Shown here: in pieces, positions 1 to 9,000 of the stretch | Position numbering within the stretch: position 1 is the stretch's first letter | How the letters are laid out: each line of letters opens with the position of its first letter | Origin: Kibdelosporangium banguiense | GTDB lineage: Bacteria; Actinomycetota; Actinomycetes; Mycobacteriales; Pseudonocardiaceae | DNA: 64,000 bases | Assembly: GCF_017876405.1 (NCBI RefSeq) | Contig: NZ_JAGINW010000001.1 | Coordinates: forward strand, 9,561,203 to 9,625,202 | Reading direction: 5' to 3' | The notes under the pieces: generated by a model | Databases searched by the model: none | Seen by the model: only the letters and a program-made list of their open reading frames with translations | What the model was told of the DNA's origin: nothing | Translations under genes and position numbers: made by a program

Positions 1-11
1 TCCCGTAGACG

Positions 12-602
12 TCACCACATGACGGGGAGTTCGTGTACGCCGTAGGCGGACATGTCGTGCCGGAACCTCACCTCTTCGAGCGGTATCGCGAGCCGGAGAT
101 TCGGCAGCCTGCGCAGCAAGGCCGGCAGGGCGATCTGCAACTCCGCTCGTGCGAGGTTCTGCCCCAGGCACTGGTGGACGCCATAGCCGAAGGCGAGGTG
201 CCCGCGAGTGTTGCGGTCGACGTCGAAATCGTCGGCCTGGTCGAGGAAAGCAGGATCCCGGTTGGCGGCGGGCAGATTGACCGTGAGCAGATCTCCGGCG
301 CGAACGAGTTGCCCGCCGATGGTGAGGTCCTCGGCGGCCACGCGCAGGATCATGTCCTGGGCGATGGACAGGTAACGCAGTAGTTCCTCAACGGCGCTGC
401 CGACCACGGCGGGATCGTCGGTGTCCCGGATCCGTGCGGCCTTCCCGGGATTCTCCAGCAGGGCCAGGGTGGCCAGGCCGATCATGTTGGCTGTGGTCTC
501 GTGCCCGGCGAACAGCAGGACCATGCCGTTCATGGCGACTTCCGGCACGGTGAGTTCCCCGGTGGCGACGCGTTCGGCAGCGTCATCGACTGGCTCCGGC
601 AC
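12..602 (-). pseudogene. Cytochrome P450, 5'-truncated remnant
   Basis: This encodes only the C-terminal half of a bacterial P450: 196 residues against about 400 for the family. The I-helix oxygen-binding motif AGHETT, the ExxR motif (EELLR) and the heme-cysteine loop FGYGVHQCLGQNLAR are all present and in order. The N-terminal half (helices A to H) is missing. The 284 bases upstream on this strand do not encode it in any frame. The reading frame begins at a GTGCCGGAG-like context with no clear ribosome site. It probably cannot fold into an active monooxygenase, so I call it a pseudogene. It lies downstream of the thioesterase/oxidoreductase operon and may once have belonged to it. Confidence 0.85.
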
Positions 603-886
603 GGCTGCCCCGGCACACCGAAACAGATGGCCGCCGCGATCTCACCCCACCTCATCGCGGCCGTGTCAGCCGAGTGAGTCCGAAGTGGAAAGCCGGGCTT
701 GTACAGCCGGCCCACAGCAAGCGAATCCCGAGAGTGACACATGGCGATCGAATCACCTGAAAACCGCGCGCAGCTCTACGCGGATCTGACCATCATCGCG
801 GTCAAACTCATTGCCAGGCACTGATGTCCAGCCGGAGTCGAGCTCCCGGATCAGCTTGGCCCGTAGTGGCGACCGAGCGTTGCCGG

Positions 887-1342
887 TCAGTCCTCAGAGT
901 TGATGATCAGGCAGGTGGTGGTGGCGTGGGCGACCAGTTTGCCTTTCTCGTCGGTCACTCTGCCTTCGGCGGCCGCCGTGCGGCGGCCGACATGGATGAC
1001 GGTGCCCTCAGCGGTCAGGGTTCGTCCGTCGGTCTGCGCGGCCCGGATGTAGTTGACCTTGAGCTCCAGGGTCGTGTAGCCGACGCGGGCGGGCAGGGTG
1101 GTGTGCACGGCGCAGCCCATGGCCGAGTCGAGCAGAGTTGCCGCGATGCCGCCGTGGACGGTGCCGAGGGGATTGGCGAAGTCCGGTCTGGTGTCCAGCG
1201 AGACGACGATGCGGCCGTGCTCCACTTCGTCGAACCGCATGCCGAGCAGCCGGCCGATGGTGGGAATGCCGGTGGGCCGTTCGGTCTGGACCCAGCGCAT
1301 CAGTTCCAGGCCGGACATGGCGGCGATGTCCAGGGTCGTCAT
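887..1342 (-). CDS. PaaI-type hotdog-fold thioesterase
   Basis: A 151-residue protein of the PaaI/hotdog family, which hydrolyses acyl-CoA or aromatic acyl-CoA thioesters in the cytoplasm. The core motif is seen at NPLGTVHGGIAATLLDSAMG, followed by a strand containing TTLELKVNYIRAA and a later RRTAAAEGRV segment, as in 4-hydroxybenzoyl-CoA/phenylacetyl-CoA thioesterases. Its ATG overlaps the stop of the upstream molybdopterin oxidoreductase by four bases, so the two are translationally coupled. With the enoyl-CoA hydratase further upstream, the operon looks like a catabolic or redox pathway working on CoA esters. The substrate cannot be read from the sequence. Confidence 0.85.
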   Translation of the reverse strand: MTTLDIAAMSGLELMRWVQTERPTGIPTIGRLLGMRFDEVEHGRIVVSLDTRPDFANPLGTVHGGIAATLLDSAMGCAVHTTLPARVGYTTLELKVNYIRAAQTDGRTLTAEGTVIHVGRRTAAAEGRVTDEKGKLVAHATTTCLIINSED

Positions 1343-3597
1343 GGAGTCTCCTGATGGTTCGGAAGCGGTTCGATGTTCGCGGGCACGTGCTTGTGCCAGG
1401 GCGTGCCGGCGATCGGGTCGCGGCGGCGCAGGTCAGTCAAGGTGTTCAGGGCCACGCCGGTGCGCTCGGTGCCGTGCTCGGTGGGCAGGTCGAGGCCGAA
1501 GCCGTTGGGCAGGGCTGCGTGGCCGGGCTGCATGCGGTCGTCGATCTCGACGGTGGCCTGGGCGCTGCCGCGTGTGGTGGTGATCCGGGCTTGGGAGCCG
1601 TCGCTCAGCCCGAGGCGCTGGGCATCTTGAGGGTTGAGGCGCAGGGTGCCGCCCGCGTCCCGTAGCCGCCAGGAGGTGGTGCGGAAGATCGCGTTGGCGG
1701 TGAAGGCCCGGCGTTGTCCGGCGGCCAGCACGAACGGGAAGTCGTCGGTGGTGTGCACGGCCGGGGTCTTCTCGAGGGCGTCGAGGAGATCGAGCAGTTC
1801 CGGGATGGGCAGTGGAATGCGGTGGCCGGGGTGGGGCACGTACCGCCAAGCGTCCTCGGGTTCGTCCAAGGTGAAGGTGACGCCCGAACGACCGGCCAGC
1901 ATGGCGTCGAACAGAGCGTCGGCGTTGGCGTGACCGGCACGGCGCATGGCCTGTGGGTAGTCCTTGCCGACGCGCTGTGCGAGCGCCCACAGCACGGCGG
2001 CCGAGCGTGCGCCGTCGGGCAGGGTGGGTCCGAGTGTCTCGTAGAGCAGGTAGGGCGCCATAGGGACGACGTTCTTGTCCATCGCGGCCAGCGCTACGAA
2101 CGTGAGCTTGAACGGTGTGCGGCCCAGACGTGCCGCAGTACGCAGCACCGCCAGCCGTGTGCGCGCAACCGCATTGAGCTCACGGATGAGCCTGGCGTAG
2201 ATCTCGGGTTCGGGCAGGGTGCCCGGCAGCGACTCCAGGACCGGGGCACGCAGGTGGAACGTGTTGCGGGGGAACTCGAAGGTGAAGAAAGTGGCCTCCC
2301 ACTTCTCGAACTGGGAGGAGGCGGGCAGCACGTAGTCGGCCAGCAGGCCGGTCTCGGTCAACGCGACGTCGATGACGACGACCAGGTCGAGCGCGGCCAG
2401 CGCCGCACGGAACGCGGTGGAGTCGGCCAGTGAGTGGGCTGGGTTGGCCGACTCGATGATCATCGCCCGGAACCGCTTGGGATCCTTGGTGAGGATCTCC
2501 TCGGCGATGACGTTGCACGGCACCAGGCCCCCGGGCATACGGGCGCCGGTGACGGGGGTGCGACGCTCGCGCGTGTCGTAACGAGCCAGCGGGGCGATCC
2601 ACGAATGTGGCTGCATGGCGCCCGGTTTGGCGAAGTTCCCAGTCAGCAGCCAGATGAGCTTGTTGAGATAGGACACGAGCGTGCTGTTGGGGCCTTGCTG
2701 CACGCCCAAGTCCTCGTAGGTGGACACACTGGACGCGGTGCCGATCCGCCGTGCGGCCGTGCGCAGCAGATCCTCTTGCAGCCCGCACATCTCGGCGCAG
2801 CGGGCGACGTCTACCTGTTTCAGGTGCGGCAGTACCTGCTCGGCCTGGGTGGTGCGGGCGTCGAGGAAGGCATGGTCGATGAGGTCTTCGGCGGCCAGGA
2901 TGCCGAGGATCGCGGCCAGGCACCAGGCGTCAGTGCCTGGCCGGACCTGGAGGTGGATGTCGGCGAGGTCAGCGGTCTCGGTGCGCACCGGGTCGATGAC
3001 GATCATGGTGCGGGCCGGGTCCTTGGCGATCTCCTTGAGCACGGTGCGGGCGCGCGGCACACCGTGTGACTGCCAAGGGTTCTTGCCGAGGAAGACCGAA
3101 ACCTCGGCATGCTCGAAGTCGCCGACGGTGTGCCCGCCGGTCAGATGGGCGTCGACCCAGCCCTCGCCGGTCTTCTCCTGGGCCAGGGGGTTGGAGCGGT
3201 AGCGGGCGCCCAAGGCACGCATGAGGGCGCCACTGTAGGCGCCGCCAAGGTGGTTGCCCTGTCCCCCGCCACCGTAGAAGAAGATCGTCTCACCGCCATG
3301 GGTGTCGCGGACCGCGGTCAAGCGGGCAGCGATCTCGCGCATGGCCGTATCCCAGTCGACGGCGGTGAAGCTTCCGTCGGCCTCACGCCGCAGCGGCGTG
3401 GTCAGCCTGGTCCCGCCGTTCTGATAGTGGTCCAGGCGCAAGGCCTTGTTGCAGGTATAACCGCCGGTGGCGACGTGGTCCTTGTCGCCGCGGATCTTGG
3501 CGAACCGGCGGCCGTCGCGCCGAATCTGGATCCCGCAGTTGTTCTCGCAGAGAATGCAGGCGCTCTTGTGCCAGGTGCCCTCGGCCTGATCAGTCAT
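1339..3597 (-). CDS. Molybdopterin-dependent oxidoreductase with [4Fe-4S] site
   Basis: A 752-residue member of the DMSO reductase superfamily (formate dehydrogenase/BisC-like large subunits). The N-terminus has four cysteines (C14, C17, C21, C49; SACILCENNCGIQI and GGYTCNK) for a [4Fe-4S] cluster. Next come the molybdopterin segments (FYGGGGQGNHLGG, the VIDPVRTETA nucleotide loop) and a C-terminal molydopterin-dinucleotide-binding domain (RLNPQDAQRLGLSDGSQARITTTRG). There is no twin-arginine signal, so it is probably cytoplasmic. No small iron-sulfur or membrane subunit is encoded nearby, so it may act as a single-subunit enzyme. The start ATG is preceded by GAGGAG. Its 3' end overlaps the thioesterase gene by four bases. 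Substrate unknown. Confidence 0.88.
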   Translation of the reverse strand: MTDQAEGTWHKSACILCENNCGIQIRRDGRRFAKIRGDKDHVATGGYTCNKALRLDHYQNGGTRLTTPLRREADGSFTAVDWDTAMREIAARLTAVRDTHGGETIFFYGGGGQGNHLGGAYSGALMRALGARYRSNPLAQEKTGEGWVDAHLTGGHTVGDFEHAEVSVFLGKNPWQSHGVPRARTVLKEIAKDPARTMIVIDPVRTETADLADIHLQVRPGTDAWCLAAILGILAAEDLIDHAFLDARTTQAEQVLPHLKQVDVARCAEMCGLQEDLLRTAARRIGTASSVSTYEDLGVQQGPNSTLVSYLNKLIWLLTGNFAKPGAMQPHSWIAPLARYDTRERRTPVTGARMPGGLVPCNVIAEEILTKDPKRFRAMIIESANPAHSLADSTAFRAALAALDLVVVIDVALTETGLLADYVLPASSQFEKWEATFFTFEFPRNTFHLRAPVLESLPGTLPEPEIYARLIRELNAVARTRLAVLRTAARLGRTPFKLTFVALAAMDKNVVPMAPYLLYETLGPTLPDGARSAAVLWALAQRVGKDYPQAMRRAGHANADALFDAMLAGRSGVTFTLDEPEDAWRYVPHPGHRIPLPIPELLDLLDALEKTPAVHTTDDFPFVLAAGQRRAFTANAIFRTTSWRLRDAGGTLRLNPQDAQRLGLSDGSQARITTTRGSAQATVEIDDRMQPGHAALPNGFGLDLPTEHGTERTGVALNTLTDLRRRDPIAGTPWHKHVPANIEPLPNHQETP

Positions 3598-3621
3598 CAG
3601 CTCGTCTCCTCGTCGCGGTCC

Positions 3622-4305
3622 TCAGCCCAGAGGGGTGTCCTTGTCCCGCAACGCGTCCAGGGCGTGTGCGTACATCCGTGACTTGATGACGCCCAGGGTC
3701 GGGCCGGCTTTACCTGCCTGCGCACGGGCGATCTCCACCGCAGTCGCACGCACCGCGTCCTCGGCCACGGCGTGATCCACGATGCCGGCCGCGAGAGCGT
3801 CCTGACCGCCGTAGCGACGGGCGGTGGTCATCGCCTCATGCGCGGTCCGCGGGCTCAACCGGCTTTGGATCAACGCGGACATGCCCGGGGTGAACGGAAT
3901 GTTGATCTCGGCTTCCGGCAGGCACCAGAAACCCCGGTCGGCGCGCATCACCCGGAAGTCATGCGCCAGCGACAACATCGCCCCAGCAGCGAACGTGTGC
4001 CCCTGCAACGCGGCCACCGTGATCACCGGCAGGGCCAGCACCCGCGCGAACAACCCGTGCACCGCCACGACATACCCCTGCGCCTGTTCCCCATGCGCCG
4101 CCAGCCATTCCAGGTCCAGGCCGTTGGAGAAGAACTTCCCGGTCGCGGCGGTCACCAGAGCACGGGCCCCGGCAGCGTGCTCCACCTCCTCCAGCGCGGC
4201 GTCCACCGAGGCGATCCAGTCCGGATGAAACCGGTTCTCCGAGTCCCCGAGATCGAGAATGAACACGTCGTCCTGACGTTCGAGCGTAGGCATATCCAAC
4301 TCCAT
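3622..4305 (-). CDS. Enoyl-CoA hydratase/isomerase family protein
   Basis: A 227-residue crotonase-fold protein. The oxyanion-hole segments ATGKFFSNGLDLEWL and LQGHTFAAGAMLSLAHDFRVM are seen. The position of the first hydratase glutamate is unclear, while the second region reads WCLPEAEINIPFTPGMSALI, so the reaction (hydratase, isomerase or hydrolase) is open. It resembles short plant and fungal delta3-delta2 enoyl-CoA isomerases more than canonical 260-residue hydratases. It starts three bases after the TetR gene and ends 24 bases before the oxidoreductase, so it sits in one minus-strand operon with them. Start ATG at 4305; a second ATG lies four codons in. Confidence 0.82.
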   Translation of the reverse strand: MELDMPTLERQDDVFILDLGDSENRFHPDWIASVDAALEEVEHAAGARALVTAATGKFFSNGLDLEWLAAHGEQAQGYVVAVHGLFARVLALPVITVAALQGHTFAAGAMLSLAHDFRVMRADRGFWCLPEAEINIPFTPGMSALIQSRLSPRTAHEAMTTARRYGGQDALAAGIVDHAVAEDAVRATAVEIARAQAGKAGPTLGVIKSRMYAHALDALRDKDTPLG

Positions 4306-4308
4306 TCA

Positions 4309-4887
4309 TCAGCGCAGTGCGTGGACCAGCAAATCGTGAATCTCAGTAGCAGCGGCTTCCAGCGGGACCGTGCTCCGCTCGGCCCGGCACATGATCACCG
4401 CACCCTCCACCGCGGCAATGACGAACGCGGCCAACCGCCGCCCCCGCTCCTCGGACAGGCCGTGCCGGACGAACATCGCGGCCAGCGCCTGCTGCCAGCG
4501 AACGAACACCGCGGCAGCGGAACGAACCAGCTGCGGGGCCTCGTCATTGGTCTCCACCGCCACCGCCACGATCGGGCACCCGGACCGGAAATCGCTGTCC
4601 ACCAACCGTTCCCGCCACATCGCGAAGAACGCATCAACCGCTTTCACCGGATCGGTGGCCTGCGCACCGGCCTCGATCAGACCCGCGATGAAGTCACCGG
4701 CCAGCGACACCGCCTCATCGATCAACTGCGCCCGCCCACCAGGAAAGTGGTGATACACCGAGCCACGCGGAGCACCACTGTGCGCCAGCACCCGGTCGAT
4801 ACTCGTCGCGGTGGCCCCGTACTCCCGCAGCAACGCGGCAGCACTGAGCACCATCCGCTCCCGGCTCTCGCTCTTGCGCGGGCTCAT
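4309..4887 (-). CDS. TetR/AcrR family regulator (LmrA/YxaF-like)
   Basis: A 192-residue one-component repressor. The N-terminal helix-turn-helix is seen at residues about 10-55 (TATSIDRVLAHSGAPRGSVYHHFPGGRAQLIDEAV condensed), with GSVYHHF as the recognition-helix hallmark. The C-terminal ligand domain matches the LmrA/YxaF subgroup (SGCPIVAVAVE, followed by helices). It is the first gene of the operon TetR, enoyl-CoA hydratase, oxidoreductase, thioesterase, and most likely regulates it together with the divergent VOC gene. The 111-base divergent intergenic region carries two candidate operators, listed separately. Confidence 0.88.
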   Translation of the reverse strand: MSPRKSESRERMVLSAAALLREYGATATSIDRVLAHSGAPRGSVYHHFPGGRAQLIDEAVSLAGDFIAGLIEAGAQATDPVKAVDAFFAMWRERLVDSDFRSGCPIVAVAVETNDEAPQLVRSAAAVFVRWQQALAAMFVRHGLSEERGRRLAAFVIAAVEGAVIMCRAERSTVPLEAAATEIHDLLVHALR

Positions 4888-4909
4888 CCGCTCGTCACCT
4901 CCATCAAGC

Positions 4910-4921
4910 TACTGGTCGGTA
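4910..4921. promoter_or_regulatory. Candidate TetR operator upstream of the minus-strand operon
   Basis: TACTGGTCGGTA is an imperfect dyad (8 of 12 symmetric positions) 23 bases upstream of the TetR start. ACTGGTCGGT-like sites are common TetR-family operators in actinomycetes. The assignment to the adjacent TetR gene is inference. Confidence 0.35.
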
Positions 4922-4975
4922 ACTTATGCTACATGACATAGTCCATGCAACCCGGCCGCAGGCTCGCCACAAATC

Positions 4976-4990
4976 GGTACAGCGTGTACC
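4976..4990. promoter_or_regulatory. Perfect inverted repeat GGTACA-GCG-TGTACC
   Basis: A perfect 6-base dyad with a 3-base spacer ends eight bases before the ATG of the VOC gene. Its place suggests an operator that blocks translation-initiation or transcription of the VOC/TetR pair; the likely binder is the TetR protein encoded by the second gene of that pair. No other obvious function. Confidence 0.5.
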
Positions 4991-4998
4991 GTAATGAC

Positions 4999-5424
4999 AT
5001 GACAACGACAACGCAGGCGTGGCCGGACGGTCTCGCGGTAGCTCAGGTGCGGGTGGCGCGGCCAACGGACAAGCTGGACGAAGTGGTGGAGTTCTACTCG
5101 GGATGTCTGGGCCTGCCGGAGCTCTACCGGTTCACCGGGCACGCGGGCTATGACGGCGTCATGCTCGGCCTCCCCGGCACGGCGTACCACCTCGAGTTCA
5201 CGTCCCATGTGGACGGTAGCCCGTGTCCCGCGCCCACGGACGACAATCTGCTGGTGCTGTACTTCGCCGGTGAGGCACGGATGTACGAGGCGATGGAGCG
5301 GCTGGCGGAAGCCGGTCACGAGCCGGTGACTGCGGAGAACCCGTTCTGGGCCGAACAAGGCGCCTTCACCTTTGCCGATCCGGACGGCTGGCGCGTGGTG
5401 CTGGTGCCCACGCCGGTGTTCTAG
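4999..5424 (+). CDS. VOC (glyoxalase/bleomycin-resistance fold) family protein
   Basis: A 141-residue single-domain vicinal-oxygen-chelate protein with two beta-alpha-beta3 units: the first begins AQVRVARPTDKLDEVVEFYSG and ends HLEFTSH, the second ends FTFADPDGWRVVLVP. Potential metal ligands are the His/Glu in YHLEFTSH and an acidic residue in the last strand. Such proteins are isomerases, dioxygenases or drug-binding resistance proteins; the sequence does not say which. I chose ATG 4999 over the upstream ATG 4945 because the extra 18 codons are not VOC-like and would overlap the dyad at 4976. Its TAG stop is followed directly by the ATG of a TetR gene. Confidence 0.85.
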   Translation: MTTTTQAWPDGLAVAQVRVARPTDKLDEVVEFYSGCLGLPELYRFTGHAGYDGVMLGLPGTAYHLEFTSHVDGSPCPAPTDDNLLVLYFAGEARMYEAMERLAEAGHEPVTAENPFWAEQGAFTFADPDGWRVVLVPTPVF

Positions 5425-5991
5425 ATGGCAGGGCGGAGCCGTGACGCGCGCATCGACAGCGCGGTACTGGTGGCCACTGTCGCCCTGCTGGGCGAAGTCG
5501 GCTACACCGCGCTGTCGATGGGCATGGTGGCCGAACGCGCAGGCGTGCACCGGCCGGCCGTGTACCGGCGGTGGCCGTCAAAACGTCACCTCGTGGTCGA
5601 CGCGGTGGCCGACAGCCTTGGCCTGCAACCAACTCCGAACACCGGGAACCTGCGGGCGGACCTCATCGCGGGCATGATGACATTGGTTGACTCACTGGCC
5701 CAGACGCCGCTCGGCCGGGCCCTACCGGCGCTGGTGGCCGATCTTGCCACCGACCCGGAGCTGGCCGAGCAGTTCCGCAGCCGAGTGTTCCACCCCAGAC
5801 GGGACACAACCGCCACCACGTTGCGTTCGGCTGTCCAGCGAGGCGAGGTGCGCGCGGACTTCGACATGGACTTCGTACTCGACGCGTTGGCCGCCCCGCT
5901 GTACTACCGGGCACTGTTCGGCCATCTGCCGCTGACTCCCGCTCTCGCCGAGCAATGCGTGGACACCGTCCTCGCGGCGCTACGTGCCTGA
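5425..5991 (+). CDS. TetR/AcrR family regulator
   Basis: A 188-residue repressor with an N-terminal helix-turn-helix (YTALSMGMVAERAGVHRPAV then YRRWPSKRHLVVDAV) and an all-helical C-terminal domain of the TetR_C_16/AefR-like kind (LFGHLPLTPALAEQCVDTVL). It abuts the VOC gene without a spacer, so the two are co-transcribed. It probably senses the substrate or ligand of the VOC protein and binds the dyad at 4976-4990. It is convergent with the Pls-type synthetase gene; the 75-base gap shows no strong hairpin. Confidence 0.87.
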   Translation: MAGRSRDARIDSAVLVATVALLGEVGYTALSMGMVAERAGVHRPAVYRRWPSKRHLVVDAVADSLGLQPTPNTGNLRADLIAGMMTLVDSLAQTPLGRALPALVADLATDPELAEQFRSRVFHPRRDTTATTLRSAVQRGEVRADFDMDFVLDALAAPLYYRALFGHLPLTPALAEQCVDTVLAALRA

Positions 5992-6066
5992 GCGCGGAAC
6001 GAACCTGTAAATCAGCCCACCCGGGGTACCACCAAAGAAGATTCACCCGGCCTGACGAAGCACTAC

Positions 6067-9000
6067 TCATGCGCGGGTCGGGGCACCCTCGTAACGAAGA
6101 TTCGGCAACAGGTGTTCGTGTTTCATCACAACGCTGTGCGGCGCGACATATGTGCCTGTGCCGATGTCGGCGCCGTAGAGCGGGACCGTGGCGTTGGCCA
6201 GGGTCGAGTGCGCGCCGACCGTGACCCGGTCGATCTTGAGGACGCGGTCCTCGAAGGTGTGGGCCTGGAACATCGCGTTCACGGTGGCGCCGTCGCCGAA
6301 ATGAAGCATGTCGGGGTCGACGACCTGGGCGAAACCGTCGCCGAGCACGACGCGTTTGCCGATCTTCATGCCCATCCGGCGCAGATACACCGCCAGCAAC
6401 AGCGTGCCTTCGACCGCGGCGAGCGCGCCGCTGGCGATGACGCCCCACGCGACGTACAGGAAATCCCACCGGCTGCACCAGCACGACCACAATGGATGCA
6501 CACCCGGCCGCACTTTACCCAGCAGCAACCATTTCATCGCCAGGACGATCAGGCACGGCAACAGTGCCGCCCCGAACGTCACCGCAGCGGCACCGATCAC
6601 CAGGAAACCCGTGTACGGCAAGGTCTCCACAGCCAACGCGATACCCCAGAACCAGGCGACCATCACGGCAAGGGGCACGACCGGAAGAACGAACCGCAAC
6701 CACTCCCAGAACAACCGATTGACCCGCCGGATCAACGAAGGCTTGTGGGTCAATGACCTGTCAACCGTGACCACTTCCCGCTGCGGCAACTCGAAGGCCG
6801 GATGCCCGAACCACGAACTGCCCGGCCGGATCACCCGGTCGTCGGCCACGGTACTGATCCCGATCAGGATGTCCGACGGCAACCGCTGGCCGCCCGCGAT
6901 GACCGCGTGGTTGCCCAGGAAGGTCCGTTCGCTGATCCGGACACCGGCAAGCGCGACCGTTCCCTGCTGGATCCTGGGGCCGCCCAGGTAGATGCCATCG
7001 GCGAAGAACGTGTCGGGTCCGATGTGGACGAGTTCGGGCACGACATCGATGATGGTACTGATCTCGCAGCCGCGGCCGACCTTCATTCCGGCCCAGCGCA
7101 GCCAGACCGGCCAGTACAGCCCGCCGGACAACCAGCGGCCCGCCGACTCCACCAGCCCGCTCTTCAGCCAGATCCGGATGTAGGCCGGGCTCCATCGGCT
7201 GATGACCTTGTCGGTCACGCGGCCCAACGCTCGCGCCGCCAGTGCTTCGAGCACGAGCGTGACGATCAGTGTCACACACACCAGCACCGCGATCGACAGG
7301 AAGAACGGCAGGTATGCCAAGGGATTCGTCAGCGCCACAAGCACTGAGTCGAACGTCAGCTGATAGCGCAGGATGACACCGACCATCAACACAGTCGCAG
7401 GAACCGCCAGCACCCATGCCATCAGAGTCCGGCACACCATCATCGCGATCCCATGCAGGACCGGGGAAAGGACACTCCCCTCCCCCACCGGATCCGGCGG
7501 TTGCGGCGCTGGGCCCACCAGACGGGCAGGCACTCCGTCCCACATCTCGCTGTCCGGCAGGAACCGCCCCGCCGGCAGTGACGACAACGGCGCCAGCCAG
7601 GAGTCGCGCCCCATCCTGGTCCCCGGACCGAGACCGGCACGAATGTCCACAGTGGCACCAGAATCGATCCTGACCGGGCCGATGACGAGCTGCCCGTGCT
7701 CGAACTGGACCAGTCCGATGTGCGCGTCCTGGCTGAGAGTCACGTCGTCGCCGATGTCCAGCAGGTCCCATCCCCCTTGGGTCAGGTTCACGCCACGGTG
7801 GATGTGCACCCGTTTGCCGATCCGTGCCCCGAGCGCACGCAGAGCCATGCACTGGAACTCCGTCCCGGCGATCGTCCGCCACGGAATGAGGCGGACCATG
7901 TGCTGCACAATCCAGACGCGCACGCGCAGACCGCTCCACGCCGGAGCACGGACGGGCTGGTACCGGCCGATGAGGATCTTCTTGAGCCGGACCGCGACGA
8001 ACACGGCGATCGGTGTCCAGGCCAGGCCAGCCGGAACAAGCACGAACGGCACGAGCAGCACGAGCGGAAGCAGGCCGATCTCCCCGGCCAGCCAGGGCAG
8101 GAACTTGAAGGTGACCAGGTAGGCCACGGGCGCCAGCAGGATGAGCTCCAGAACGATCCACGCCGTCTGGATCGCGGTCACCTTGGCCGCATCCCGGGCG
8201 GACGAGACCACCGGCATGGGCGCCGGTTCGTGCCGCACAGGCGTGGCGGGTCTCGCTCTCCGGGCGAGTTCGGTGACGGTACGCGCCTCGTAGACATCCC
8301 GAACCGTAATGGTGTCGGTCGCGGGGTTGGTCCGTAGTTTGGAGATGAGGATCGCTGCCTGCAGCGAGGTACCGCCGAGATCGTTGAAGAAGTCGTCCCG
8401 TACGGACACACCGTCGGCCAGGCCGAAGACCTCGCCGACCGCCTGCGCTATCGCCTTCTCGACCGGGTCTGCCGCGGCCACGCCACCGCGCCGGCGTTCG
8501 GGAAGCGTGAGCACCGGCAGGTCGGTGCGCCGCAGTTTGCCGCCTGCGCTGCGCGGCAGGTCATCGATCACCCCGAACAGCGCGGGCACCATATAGCCGG
8601 GCAGTTCCGTCCGCAGCCTGGTCTTCAGACTGTCCACAGGGGGCGGACGCATCGGGTCCACCGGGATGATGTGCGCGGCGATCGCCTGCGCGGGGCCGTC
8701 TCCCTGCACACGGCAGGCCGCCTCCCGCACGCCATCACAGCGGGCCAGGCTCGTCTCGATGGCCTCCAGTTCGATCCGGTAGCCGCGGACCTTGACCTGG
8801 GAGTCGATCCGGCCGTGGTAGAACAGCGTCCCGTCCGGTTCGGCGTGTACCAGGTCGCCAGTGCGGTAGATCCGGCCGAGGGCGGGATGGTCCGGGAATT
8901 TCTCGGCGCTGAGGCCCGGCTGGTTGTGGTAGCCGATCGCCAGCCCGGCCCCTGCCATGCACAGCTCGCCCCGCTGCCCTGCGGCGACCGGCGTGAGGTT

